From Hyphomonadaceae bacterium (GTDB lineage: Bacteria; Pseudomonadota; Alphaproteobacteria; Caulobacterales; Aquidulcibacteraceae), in the NCBI GenBank assembly GCA_019636095.1, contig JAHBYF010000004.1:1-64000 (forward strand): a stretch of DNA of 64,000 nt, in the 5' to 3' direction. Below are positions 9,353 to 17,623 of this stretch, one piece after another (position 1 is the first letter of the stretch; every line of letters begins with the position of its first letter). The translations under genes and the position numbers were made by a program. The notes beneath the pieces were generated by a model, which was not told the origin of the DNA, ran no database searches, and saw nothing but the letters and a program-made list of their open reading frames with translations.

Positions 9353-9937
9353 ATGCGCGCAGCTCTCGCCTTCTTGTTTTTCTCGCTCGCTTTGCTCGCA
9401 ACTACCGCGGCGAGAGCACGGACACCTGAGAACAACGCCACCGCAGCTCCGCAAGCGTCCTCCTGCGCTGCACGCATGACGACCGACTTAGCTCCACTTG
9501 GCCGCTACGAGCCGCAAAGGCTCGTCGTTGAATCTTACGGCGGATGCGATGATGCGATGGTAGCGATCTGGATCGATCGAACCGGGCGCCGCGACATTCC
9601 CGGAAGCGTGCAGGTCCTGCACTTAGCCCGGCTCGCAGATTTCGACGGGCGCACGCCAGATGTCGAATCCGCGGCTGCCGCCATCCGTTCAATTTTCGAT
9701 CGCATCGAGACAGACGGCGCCCGCCATGTTGAAACTTGGTCAGCGCTTCAACGTGCTGGTGATCAACCTAACGGAGGGTCGTGGCGGGGCACCACGCTGT
9801 CGCGCAGCGAGTACCAGCGGATCACATCGTCTTCTTCACGGCTGATGCTCATTCCCACCGACCGCGGCCGCGCAAAATTAGTTGCGTGGGACGACGACAA
9901 CGAGGTTTGGGTCGATCTAATCTACTATGGTGATTAG
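9353..9937 (+). CDS. Secreted protein of unknown function
   Basis: Predicted 194-aa protein starting with a clean Sec signal peptide (MRAALAFLFFSLALLATTAA followed by RA). ATG 9353 is preceded by GAGG at a suitable distance; the in-frame ATG at 9248 would put 35 unlikely residues ahead of the signal. The mature protein has a pair of cysteines (SSCAARM and GGCDDAM) that could form a disulphide, and ends DLIYYGD. No family is recognised. The 195-bp region on its left is shared with the divergent TIR gene and probably contains both promoters. Confidence 0.6.
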   Translation: MRAALAFLFFSLALLATTAARARTPENNATAAPQASSCAARMTTDLAPLGRYEPQRLVVESYGGCDDAMVAIWIDRTGRRDIPGSVQVLHLARLADFDGRTPDVESAAAAIRSIFDRIETDGARHVETWSALQRAGDQPNGGSWRGTTLSRSEYQRITSSSSRLMLIPTDRGRAKLVAWDDDNEVWVDLIYYGD

Positions 9938-9961
9938 ACGCCGCGCGCAGCCGCACCGGGC

Positions 9962-11104
9962 CTATTTGCCCTGCTTCATCATCTCGCGCGCGATAATGAT
10001 CCGTTGAATTTCGCTGGTGCCTTCATAGAGGCGGAAGATGCGGACATCGCGGTAGAAGCGCTCGATGCCGTGGTCGGCGACGTAGCCGGAGCCGCCGAAG
10101 ATTTGCACGGCGCGGTCGGCGACGCGACCGACCATCTCTGAACAGAAGAGCTTTGAAGCGGCGGCGTCCATAGTGACGTCCTCACCGCGGTCGCGCTTGC
10201 GGGCCGCTTCGAGCACCATGGCGCGGCCGGCGTTTGCTTCAGCGCGGCAATCGGCGAGCATGGCTTGGATCATCTGGAAGTTGGCGATGGGTTGGCCGAA
10301 TTGCTTGCGCTCGGCGGCGTAGCGCACGCTCTCTTCAATCAAGCGCTCGGCAACACCAACGCAGACAGACGAGATGTGCAGACGGCCGCGATCGAGCACC
10401 TGCATCGCAATGCGAAAGCCTTGCCCCTCCTCGCCAAGACGGAGATCGGCGGGCACGCGCACGTTGTCGAAATTCACATCGCAGATGTGCGCGCCCTGCT
10501 GCCCCATCTTCTTTTCAGGTTTACCGACCGAAACGCCTTTGAGATCGCTTGGCACCAGGAACGCGGAGACGCCGCTGCCGCCTTTCGCCTCTTGGTTGGT
10601 GCGCGCCATTACTGTGAAGATGGAGGCGCGGTTGGCGTTGGTGATGTAGCGCTTTGTGCCGTTGAGGACGTAGCCATCCCCATCACGATCGGCCCTTGAG
10701 CGGACGGCGCCCGAGTCTGAACCCGCTTCCGGCTCGGTGAGCGCAAATGAGGTGACGATTTCGCCCGAGGCGATACCAGGCAGCCACTTCTGTTTTTGCG
10801 CATCGCTGCCGAACATGACGAGGCCTTGGCTGCCGATGCCGACATTGGTGCCGAAGGCCGAGCGAAACGCCGGCGAACAGCGGCAAAACTCGAACATCGT
10901 GCGGCACTCTTCCTCCATGGTGAGGCCGAGACCGCCGTATTCTTCGGGGATAGAAATCCCAAACATGCCGAGCGCGCGCATTTCGGCAAGCGCATCAGCC
11001 GGGATGGCGTCATCTTCGGAGACCTTCGCCTCGAGTGGAATGAGGCGCTCATTGACGAAGCGGCGGACGCCATCGAGGAGCTGTTCGAACGTATCGTGAT
11101 CCAT
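9962..11104 (-). CDS. Acyl-CoA dehydrogenase
   Basis: Flavoprotein of 380 aa oxidising acyl-CoA thioesters to enoyl-CoA in fatty acid or branched-chain catabolism. Family signatures are clear: SFALTEPEAGSDSGAVRSRA (signature 1, flavin contact), GTKRYITNA, a QFGQPIANFQMIQAMLADC helix and QIFGGSGYVADHGIERFYRD (signature 2), then the catalytic-type loop RLYEGTSEIQRIIIAREMM near the C-terminus. I start at ATG 11104 (MDHDTFEQLLDGVRRFVNER), the normal N-terminus for the family. The open frame extends to 11281 but that would run through the upstream lipoprotein gene. It starts 4 nt after that gene's stop, suggesting co-transcription. Confidence 0.92.
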   Translation of the reverse strand: MDHDTFEQLLDGVRRFVNERLIPLEAKVSEDDAIPADALAEMRALGMFGISIPEEYGGLGLTMEEECRTMFEFCRCSPAFRSAFGTNVGIGSQGLVMFGSDAQKQKWLPGIASGEIVTSFALTEPEAGSDSGAVRSRADRDGDGYVLNGTKRYITNANRASIFTVMARTNQEAKGGSGVSAFLVPSDLKGVSVGKPEKKMGQQGAHICDVNFDNVRVPADLRLGEEGQGFRIAMQVLDRGRLHISSVCVGVAERLIEESVRYAAERKQFGQPIANFQMIQAMLADCRAEANAGRAMVLEAARKRDRGEDVTMDAAASKLFCSEMVGRVADRAVQIFGGSGYVADHGIERFYRDVRIFRLYEGTSEIQRIIIAREMMKQGK

Positions 11105-11108
11105 CTGG

Positions 11109-11723
11109 TCAGCACACCTGCCGCTGAGAAACTGTATTGAGGCGGAACGGCGTGCACGGAATGCTGCGATCCGGCGTGTCAACGATGCTGATGCCGCCCT
11201 CAACGGGATCGACGGCGCGAATGACCGCGTCAAGATCACTACGTTCGCGACGCCAAGGCCGCACGGTGGCGAAGGCCTCATCGAGGTTTACTTCCCAGAT
11301 GCCGAGATAGACCGCTTCGCCGGCGCGCACCTCAAAGGTCGGCCGTTCAGGGCCGCGCACGAGACCGTTTGCGACGTAGTTCACGCGCCCGTCGCGCAGA
11401 ACCGCAAAGACGCTATCGAGCGCGTATGTGCCTGGCTCGACTTCGGAGAGGATGAACTCCCCTGGAATGCCCGGAACCTGGACACCGTCGCCTGACTCCG
11501 AGCGCGCCTCAAAGATGCGGCGCGCACCATAGCGCATGAAGTGACCGTTTTCGTCCAGGCGCCGCCATAGGACGGTGTAGCTGGGCGAGGTATTCTCACT
11601 TGCTTCTGCCACGCCAATGATGACGTACCCGCCCTCTGATTGACCGACTTGAAAACGCTTGTCTTTCGGCGTCGCGCATTGCGCCACCGCCACACATGCC
11701 AGGATCGCAAATAGTACGCGCAC
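11109..11723 (-). CDS. Lipoprotein of unknown function
   Basis: A 204-aa protein. I choose GTG 11723 because it gives a short lipoprotein signal, VRVLFAILACVAVAQC, with the lipobox cysteine near residue 16; the longer frame from 11813 adds 30 non-signal residues and would run into the divergent gene at 11786. The mature domain is beta-rich with an extended stretch (EPGTYALDSVFAVLRDGRVN) resembling small periplasmic DUF proteins that present a beta sandwich. No catalytic motif is visible. It is followed 4 nt later by the acyl-CoA dehydrogenase start. Confidence 0.6.
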   Translation of the reverse strand: MRVLFAILACVAVAQCATPKDKRFQVGQSEGGYVIIGVAEASENTSPSYTVLWRRLDENGHFMRYGARRIFEARSESGDGVQVPGIPGEFILSEVEPGTYALDSVFAVLRDGRVNYVANGLVRGPERPTFEVRAGEAVYLGIWEVNLDEAFATVRPWRRERSDLDAVIRAVDPVEGGISIVDTPDRSIPCTPFRLNTVSQRQVC

Positions 11724-11785
11724 GTCGAGCCCCGCCTTGCCGTTGCCGCTACACCATGCCAGCACCGGCTCGTGGAGGGAATGCC

Positions 11786-12250
11786 ATGAACGGCGAGGGA
11801 ACGCCTCAAACATCTTTCAGCGGGGGCGTCACATTGACGGAGGGCCCGTTCGCCGGCTGGACCACCTGGAGCGGAGGCAGCGATCCTTACGAAACGCTCA
11901 TCGGCCCGTTCTATTTTCGGCAGGAGAATGGCGGCGCTCGCTGCGTGTTCGAGCCCAAGCGTCATCACCTCAACGGGGGCGACTCCATCCATGGCGGCTG
12001 CCTGATGAGTTTCGCCGACTTCTCGCTTTTCGCCATTGCTCACAACGTGTTGCAAGATGCGCGCGCAGTCACGATGACGTTCAACTCGGAGTTTATCGGC
12101 GCTGGCAACCTTGATTGCTGGGTAGAGGCTCGCGGTGAAGTGGTGCGCGATACGCGATCTGTCATCTTCATCAGAGGAATTGTGACACAAGCAGAGCGGC
12201 CATTGCTTTCATTTTCGGGGACGCTCAAGAAGATCGCGCGACGAGAATAG
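11786..12250 (+). CDS. PaaI-like hotdog-fold thioesterase
   Basis: A 154-aa single-domain protein with the hotdog thioesterase layout: a long beta strand RCVFEPKRHHLN, then GGDSIHGGCLMSFADFSLFAIA, where HGG marks the start of the hot-dog helix, followed by strands AVTMTFNSEFIGAG and VIFIRGIVTQAE. Such proteins hydrolyse acyl-CoA esters, often phenylacetyl-CoA or aromatic derivatives, but the substrate is not evident. The ATG at 11786 is chosen over an in-frame ATG at 11696 because the extra residues are low-complexity and overlap the divergent lipoprotein gene. It is followed by the CHAD gene 23 nt downstream. Confidence 0.75.
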   Translation: MNGEGTPQTSFSGGVTLTEGPFAGWTTWSGGSDPYETLIGPFYFRQENGGARCVFEPKRHHLNGGDSIHGGCLMSFADFSLFAIAHNVLQDARAVTMTFNSEFIGAGNLDCWVEARGEVVRDTRSVIFIRGIVTQAERPLLSFSGTLKKIARRE

Positions 12251-12273
12251 TCGCGGGCTTTGGGGGCATTGCC

Positions 12274-13062
12274 ATGCGATCGCCAAGACCGGCGTTCGAT
12301 CTTCGCGCGGCGCTGACGGCAGAATTGCGCGCGGCGATCGAAGAGCTGGATCTCATCCAGAACGACAGCAAAGCCACGCATCGCTGTCGGGTGCGCGTGA
12401 AGCGGGCGCGCGCGCTTGCGCGGATCGGGCGCGCTTGTGCGCCGGGTCTCTCATCGGTGTTCGTTGACTCAGCACGTGTGCTGATGCGCAATCTCGCGAT
12501 GGCACGCGATCCTGCGGCGCTGAGCGAGGCGGCGCACAACACGGCGCGCAAGAGCAAAAAGCGTGCAGCGGCCACGTTTTCGCTAGTAGCGCACGGCATC
12601 GACGAAATTGCCTCCTCACATCCGAGCCTTAACCTTGAGGCGACACGTGCAGGGATGAAGGACCTGCTTGCGCTGGCGCAGGTTTGGCCGGAAGCGTCAC
12701 ACCGCCAGATTCGCCGTGGGGCGAAACGGTTGGATCGCAGGGCGCGAAGAGCGCGGCGGCGCGGCAGGGCGACGTTTGATCCGGTGGTCCGCCACAAGTG
12801 GCGCAGCTGCGAAAAAGATCGCTTTTTCGCAGCGCTTCTCTTGGGTGACGATTGGCCCGGCAGAACACGAAAGAAGACAGCAGAAAAGATTGGCATCGCC
12901 CTTGGACGCGAGAGGGACGCGCTTTTGTTGATGGAGCGGCTGGTGGCGGAGCCGGAACTCGCTGGCGATGAACGCGATCTCGCGCGCGCCCTGAAAACCC
13001 TGAATCGCCGCCGGTCGAAACTGGCGCGGCAGGCTGACCGCCTGGCGAGACGCGTTCGATAG
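12274..13062 (+). CDS. CHAD domain-containing protein
   Basis: A 262-aa, very basic alpha-helical protein. The N-terminal helix IEELDLIQNDSKATHRCRVRVKRARALARIGR has the conserved His and positively charged residues of CHAD domains (the HxxRVxxKRxRA type pattern), which bind polyphosphate. A second similar helix occurs near residue 190 (WPGRTRKKTAEKIGIALGRERD), as expected for the duplicated helical fold. No CYTH triphosphatase domain is attached or adjacent. Function is probably polyphosphate binding or localisation, by family knowledge only. Confidence 0.72.
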   Translation: MRSPRPAFDLRAALTAELRAAIEELDLIQNDSKATHRCRVRVKRARALARIGRACAPGLSSVFVDSARVLMRNLAMARDPAALSEAAHNTARKSKKRAAATFSLVAHGIDEIASSHPSLNLEATRAGMKDLLALAQVWPEASHRQIRRGAKRLDRRARRARRRGRATFDPVVRHKWRSCEKDRFFAALLLGDDWPGRTRKKTAEKIGIALGRERDALLLMERLVAEPELAGDERDLARALKTLNRRRSKLARQADRLARRVR

Positions 13063-13195
13063 CACACAGCTCAGGTTTAGCCGAGCGCCGGGTACGCGTT
13101 GAGCCCTTGCTTCAGTGCGACGCTATGGGCGACGCAATCACTTGACCGATGGACAACTGAACGACGACAAAACCTCCAAAACGGAGACACTTCAG

Positions 13196-14098
13196 ATGAG
13201 CGACGACATTCGCTTCGATGGCCAGGTTGTGATTGTGACAGGCGCCGGCGGCGGCCTTGGACGGAGCCACGCGCTGGAGTTTGCAAAGCGCGGCGCAAAG
13301 ATCGTCGTCAACGATCTTGGCGGCTCGATGGATGGGTCGGGCGGCTCGTCCGCAGCCGCCGATGCGGTCGTCGCAGAAATTGTTGCCGCCGGCGGCGAAG
13401 CGATTTCGGACGGCGCGTCAGTCACCAATGATGCAGGCGTTGCGGCGATGGTCGAGCGCACAATGGCCAAGTGGGGCCGTATCGACGTGCTGATCGCCAA
13501 TGCTGGCATCCTGCGCGACAAAAGCTTTTCGAAGATGGAGATCGCGGACTTCGCCGCCGTCGTCGATGTCCATCTAATGGGCACGGTAAAGCCGCTGAAG
13601 GCTGTTTGGGAGATCATGAAGACCCAGAACTATGGCCGCATCGTCGTGACGACCTCATCAAGCGGCCTCTACGGGAATTTCGGGCAGGCGAACTATGGAG
13701 CAGCGAAGCTGGCGCTCATTGGCCTTATGAATACGATCAAGCTCGAAGGCGCTAAGAACGACATCCGCATCAATGCAGTCTCGCCGGTTGCGGCGACCCG
13801 GATGACCGAAAACCTGATGCCGCCCGCAATGCTCGAAAAGCTCGGACCGGAACAGGTGACGCCGGGCGTCGTTTATCTCGCATCGAAGGACGGGCCGAAC
13901 GGCGCCATCCTAACGGCTGGCGCAGGCGTGTTCTCGCTGGCTCAGATCACCGAGACCGAAGGCGCCTATCTCGGCCACGGTGCAAGCGCAGAGGCGGTGC
14001 GAGACCATTGGGCCCAAATCACCGACGAGACGGGGCGCGAGGCCTACACGGGTGGCCACATGCAGACCCAGAAATTCATGCGCAAGCTGCAGGGCTAA
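13196..14098 (+). CDS. Short-chain dehydrogenase, (3R)-hydroxyacyl-CoA dehydrogenase type
   Basis: SDR oxidoreductase of 300 aa resembling the dehydrogenase domain of the multifunctional enzyme MFE-2. The NAD-binding motif TGAGGGLGRSHALEFAKRGA is followed by VVNDLGGSMDGSG, typical of the MFE-2 branch. NAG appears as LIANAGILRD, and the catalytic residues as Ser in TTSSSGLYG and YxxxK in YGAAK. It probably oxidises 3-hydroxyacyl-CoA in beta-oxidation, fitting the acyl-CoA dehydrogenases nearby. The ATG at 13196 is preceded by a purine-rich CGGAGAC; the frame is open from 13115 but those residues are not SDR-like. Confidence 0.85.
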   Translation: MSDDIRFDGQVVIVTGAGGGLGRSHALEFAKRGAKIVVNDLGGSMDGSGGSSAAADAVVAEIVAAGGEAISDGASVTNDAGVAAMVERTMAKWGRIDVLIANAGILRDKSFSKMEIADFAAVVDVHLMGTVKPLKAVWEIMKTQNYGRIVVTTSSSGLYGNFGQANYGAAKLALIGLMNTIKLEGAKNDIRINAVSPVAATRMTENLMPPAMLEKLGPEQVTPGVVYLASKDGPNGAILTAGAGVFSLAQITETEGAYLGHGASAEAVRDHWAQITDETGREAYTGGHMQTQKFMRKLQG

Positions 14099-14202
14099 CG
14101 CGGCGTAAATTGCTGCGCTGCGGCAACAGGTTGTGTTCCGGATGGGAGATGACCCGTTTTGGGCATGCCCCCGGCGTCAGTCTCGTTTAGTAACGCCGCC
14201 GC

Positions 14203-16188
14203 ATGGAGCTGATTTTCGCCCTCCTCGCGATCCAGACAGCCGCAGCTCTCGCGGCAGGGTTCTGGTTCTGGCGCAAACTCGAACGGCAGCAAACCGAGAT
14301 TGCGGCGCTGCGCGAGTTGCTTGCGCTCAAAGAGACGAGGCGCGCCAAGATTGCAGGCGCGCGCGGTGCGACAGCGGAAGTCATTCCGCTCGTCAGCGCG
14401 GATACCGAGGACGCAAAGGCTCCGCGATCCGCGCGGGCCTGGACTTTGCCAGCGGCGCCTACGATCAGCGTGCCGACACCGGGTGTTTCTTCCGAGACCG
14501 CGCGCGGCCTGACGCTCGGCATTCTCGCAATTGCTCCGGCCTTGGGTTTTGCATTCAACGCTGGCGCGGCGACGATCATCGCGTGTGGGTTGGCAATCGG
14601 CGCAGCCATGATGTCGATCGCGCATCGGCCAATGTGGCGCGCGGCGGCGTGGACGGCAGTCGCCACATCTGGCGCTTGGGCGCTCATTGGTTTTGCCGTC
14701 GGCTCCGCTGGCGCCGATCCCGCCAGTTACTCCATTTGCGTCGCGCTCGCCGCCATCTGCGGCCTCGGTCACGCGCACCTGCACCGCGTCAGCACCGGCG
14801 TCACCATGGCACTGTCGATGACCATCGCCGCCCTCGCACTCGCTTTGCAAATCGGCATGGTGAGCGTTGCGGGGATCACGTTCGCCATCCTCGTCGCCGC
14901 CAGCGCTATCACCGGCGCCTTAAGTTTGCGGCTTGAAGGCATGCACTTCGGCGCGTTCGGTGCTGCGCTGCTGGGCTTGTTTGTGTTGAGCGGCGAGCCG
15001 AGCGCGGCCATATGGTTCACGCCGGCGACCGCGTGGGCCGGAGCTGTCTTCTTCGCCATAGCCGCCATTCGCGTCCCGCAACTCGGCGCGCGCGGGCTGT
15101 CGCTGGCGGGGACAGGTGCGGTTGGCCCGCTCGCGGCGATCGCTGCCCTCTATTTTTCGCGGAGCGGCCTTGCCGATGACTATGCCGCGGCGGCCGGGTT
15201 CGCGGTGCTGTCGCTGTTGCTCATTGGCGTCATCGCCGCCGCGATGATGCGCCACGAGCGAGGCCTCAATGCGTTGAAGGCAACCCTATGGGTGTTGATG
15301 GCGGGCGTGTTCACAGCATTCGCGGCCGCCGTCGCGCTGGCGCTTCCGGCCAAGTTGGCGGCGCCCACGTTTGCGGTTGCGGCTTTGGCCTTGAGCGCCG
15401 TCGACCTCGGCTTGCCGGCACGCGTGCGGGGCGCTTTCGCCTGCCTGAGCGGCCTGTGCGCGGCGACCTTCGCCGTTGCGGTGGCGCAAGTTCTTCTGAG
15501 TGAGAGCGGTTCGTGGCCGGCGTTCGCGCTCATCGCAGCGGGCTTTGCAGCGCCTGCGGCGATCATAGGCGCAGCGGCGTGGGCGGCGACCCTACACAGG
15601 GCGCGTGTCAGCGCTGGATTTCTGGAAAGCGTGGCGATCGTGCTCGCAGTCGCGGCCGCCAATCTCGTGGTCCGCGTGGTGTATGCCGGCGGCGCGGTAA
15701 TGCTCGAACCGATAAGTTTTGCGGAATTGGGCGCCCACGCCGTTGTGTGGCTGACCGCAGCTTTCATTCTGCGCGCGCGCGCACGCTACGGCGCACGCCG
15801 CATCCGCATCGTCTTCGCAAATGCGATGCTAGTTGCGACGCTCGGCGTTCTGCTGACAGGCATCGCCCTATGGGCGATGCCCTTCTGGGCGCCGAGGCAA
15901 TCACACGCGCCGTTCATCTCGCGCGAGACGTTCGGCTTCCTGTTTCCGGGCCTGGCGCTTATGGGACACGCTCTGCTCTGGCGCCGCCGTGGCGCAGATG
16001 TGCAAACGCGCCTTACCCTGGCCTCGGGCGGACTTCTACTCGCGGCATTCGTGACCGTGGAAGTTACGCGCGCCGACGGCGATGCAGATTGGCTGGGCGC
16101 CGTTGTTGGCGCTCTCTCGTTTGCGGCCGCAATTGGCGTGAACTTCTTACCAGGCGTCGTTCGCCGGCGTCACTCGGCGTCCAGATAG
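14203..16188 (+). CDS. Large polytopic membrane protein, DUF2339-like
   Basis: A 661-aa protein made almost entirely of hydrophobic alanine-rich helices. An N-terminal membrane anchor (MELIFALLAIQTAAALAAGF) is followed by a short charged coiled-coil-like stretch (RKLERQQTEIAALRELL) and a linker rich in Ala and Pro, then some 16-20 transmembrane segments. This order of anchor, coiled coil, linker and many helices matches DUF2339 proteins of Proteobacteria, whose function is unknown. No transporter signature was seen. Its 3' end overlaps the convergent monooxygenase gene by 19 bp. Confidence 0.65.
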   Translation: MELIFALLAIQTAAALAAGFWFWRKLERQQTEIAALRELLALKETRRAKIAGARGATAEVIPLVSADTEDAKAPRSARAWTLPAAPTISVPTPGVSSETARGLTLGILAIAPALGFAFNAGAATIIACGLAIGAAMMSIAHRPMWRAAAWTAVATSGAWALIGFAVGSAGADPASYSICVALAAICGLGHAHLHRVSTGVTMALSMTIAALALALQIGMVSVAGITFAILVAASAITGALSLRLEGMHFGAFGAALLGLFVLSGEPSAAIWFTPATAWAGAVFFAIAAIRVPQLGARGLSLAGTGAVGPLAAIAALYFSRSGLADDYAAAAGFAVLSLLLIGVIAAAMMRHERGLNALKATLWVLMAGVFTAFAAAVALALPAKLAAPTFAVAALALSAVDLGLPARVRGAFACLSGLCAATFAVAVAQVLLSESGSWPAFALIAAGFAAPAAIIGAAAWAATLHRARVSAGFLESVAIVLAVAAANLVVRVVYAGGAVMLEPISFAELGAHAVVWLTAAFILRARARYGARRIRIVFANAMLVATLGVLLTGIALWAMPFWAPRQSHAPFISRETFGFLFPGLALMGHALLWRRRGADVQTRLTLASGGLLLAAFVTVEVTRADGDADWLGAVVGALSFAAAIGVNFLPGVVRRRHSASR

Positions 16189-16508
16189 ATTTCCATCGCA
16201 ATCGGCGACGCCAACAGCGGGTTGATGCGCCCCATCGCGCGCTTCAGATGGGCAGTATCCGCATGCCCCTTGAAGGCAGCCCAGTTCTCGAACCTGGCAT
16301 GCACAGCAAAATGGTCGGTTGAACCGATCGCGCGGGTCACGTGATAGAAGGTGCAGCCATCTTCCTCGTCGCGCACACGATGCGCTAGATCGCCGAGGAT
16401 CGCCGCGAACTCGCTGGATTTGCCGCTCAGCGTTTCTACACGGACGACAGCAACGACCGCCCCTTGCGGCGGCCGGCGCCCCCGCTGATCTGATTTCTGA
16501 TCACCCAT
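16170..16508 (-). CDS. Antibiotic biosynthesis monooxygenase (ABM) family protein
   Basis: Small 112-aa ferredoxin-like-fold protein. It carries the ABM pattern: VAVVRVETLSGKSSEFAAIL, then EDGCTFYHVTRAIGSTDHFAVHARFENWAAFKGHADTAHLKRAM, where the E-W-F and H-x-x-T/S features are typical of quinol monooxygenase or YgiN-like proteins. The ATG 16508 is used; upstream frame residues to 16541 are not domain-like. It may detoxify quinones, but no substrate can be assigned. The terminal 19 bp overlap the DUF2339-like gene. Confidence 0.72.
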   Translation of the reverse strand: MGDQKSDQRGRRPPQGAVVAVVRVETLSGKSSEFAAILGDLAHRVRDEEDGCTFYHVTRAIGSTDHFAVHARFENWAAFKGHADTAHLKRAMGRINPLLASPIAMEIYLDAE

Positions 16509-16590
16509 TGCGATAGCCACCCCCCGGTGAGCAATGCGCAATGTTAGGCGTCAAATTTCGCCCACCGCAACCCTTGGCGACAGCTGAACC

Positions 16591-17046
16591 TCAGCCGCCC
16601 CAGCATGCATAGGCCACTTCGCGCATCCGCGCTGGGCCACCCTCGGCATAAGTCACCGTCTGGTTGTTGACCGTGACGGAGAGGCGGTCATTCGGTTGCA
16701 CGGCCGCCAGGATCGGCGGCCGCTGCGGGAGATTGATGACGACGGCGCGATTGCGACCGCGGCCCTCGACAGACATCGGCACGTTCACAGCCATAGCGCC
16801 GATCCTGACGGACGCCTGCCTTGCGCCACGCGCGCTGCGGGGCAGCGTGAAGTCGCTGAGCACGATGTCGCCCGTCGGCGGACGGCAGGTCAAAGTCGCT
16901 GTGGTGCGGCCATGGTTATCGTGGAGCGTGGCAGTCGCCACGCCTTCCAAATACGCGTAGCTCCAGCCCTCTTGCTGTTGTGCGGGTGCGACGCTCGGCG
17001 CCGCCAAAGCCACCGCACAGACGACGCCAACCAAAAGCTTCCGCAT
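16591..17046 (-). CDS. Secreted protein of unknown function
   Basis: A 151-aa protein with a Sec signal peptide (MRKLLVGVVCAVALAAPSVA, cleavage near PAQ). ATG 17046 is preceded by a strong GGAGGAG, fixing the start. The mature domain is beta-rich and contains two cysteines (LTCRPP and YACWGG) that could pair. No family is recognised. It stands alone on the minus strand between the ABM gene and the DNA repair genes. Confidence 0.65.
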   Translation of the reverse strand: MRKLLVGVVCAVALAAPSVAPAQQQEGWSYAYLEGVATATLHDNHGRTTATLTCRPPTGDIVLSDFTLPRSARGARQASVRIGAMAVNVPMSVEGRGRNRAVVINLPQRPPILAAVQPNDRLSVTVNNQTVTYAEGGPARMREVAYACWGG

Positions 17047-17137
17047 CAAGACACTCCTCCCGCGCGCTCGCGACGGCTGCTTAGCACGCCGTCGGGCCTG
17101 CGTGCGATGCCTCAAAGCGGTTTAAGCTTCGTAATGA

Positions 17138-17623
17138 TCAGCTGGCGCGCGCCAATAAATTGCCACCTTGTTCCAGCTCCAGCAGGATTTGCTTGCGCTC
17201 CATACCGCCGCCAAAGCCGGTGAGACTGCCATTGGCGCCGATCACCCGGTGGCACGGGATAATCACAGGGATCGGATTGCGGCCATTCGCGGCGCCGATA
17301 GCGCGCGTCGCTTTGGGTGAACCGATGGCTTTGGCTTGCTGTGCATAAGAGCGCGTCTCGCCGTATGGAATTGCTCGCAGAGCCGCCCACGCCCTGCGCT
17401 GGAACTCGGTGCCCTGCGGATCGACCGTCACCTTGAACTCGCGCAACTTGCCCGCGAAATAGAGATCAAGCTCGCGGCAGGTTTGATCGATGATTTTGTC
17501 GTTGCCGAGTTCGTATTGCGGCAGCGGATACTTGCCGCCTTCGAATTCGACCTGGATGAGCGCCTCGCCGTTCGAGGCGAGCGTGAGCGGGCCGATTGGG
17601 CTGTCGTAGATTGCGCTGATCAT
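17138..17623 (-). CDS. ogt: Methylated-DNA-[protein]-cysteine S-methyltransferase (Ogt)
   Basis: Suicide repair enzyme of 161 aa that transfers the methyl group from O6-methylguanine to its own cysteine. The active-site motif IIPCHRVIGANGSLTGFGGG places the acceptor at Cys124, preceded by the helix-turn-helix region FQRRAWAALRAIPYGETRSYAQ with its recognition helix, and the so-called arginine finger residue in GAANGRNP. Its ATG overlaps the stop of the Ada-AlkA fusion by 4 nt (ATGA), so the two are translationally coupled and form a DNA alkylation repair operon. This is one of the most secure calls in the window. Confidence 0.95.
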   Translation of the reverse strand: MISAIYDSPIGPLTLASNGEALIQVEFEGGKYPLPQYELGNDKIIDQTCRELDLYFAGKLREFKVTVDPQGTEFQRRAWAALRAIPYGETRSYAQQAKAIGSPKATRAIGAANGRNPIPVIIPCHRVIGANGSLTGFGGGMERKQILLELEQGGNLLARAS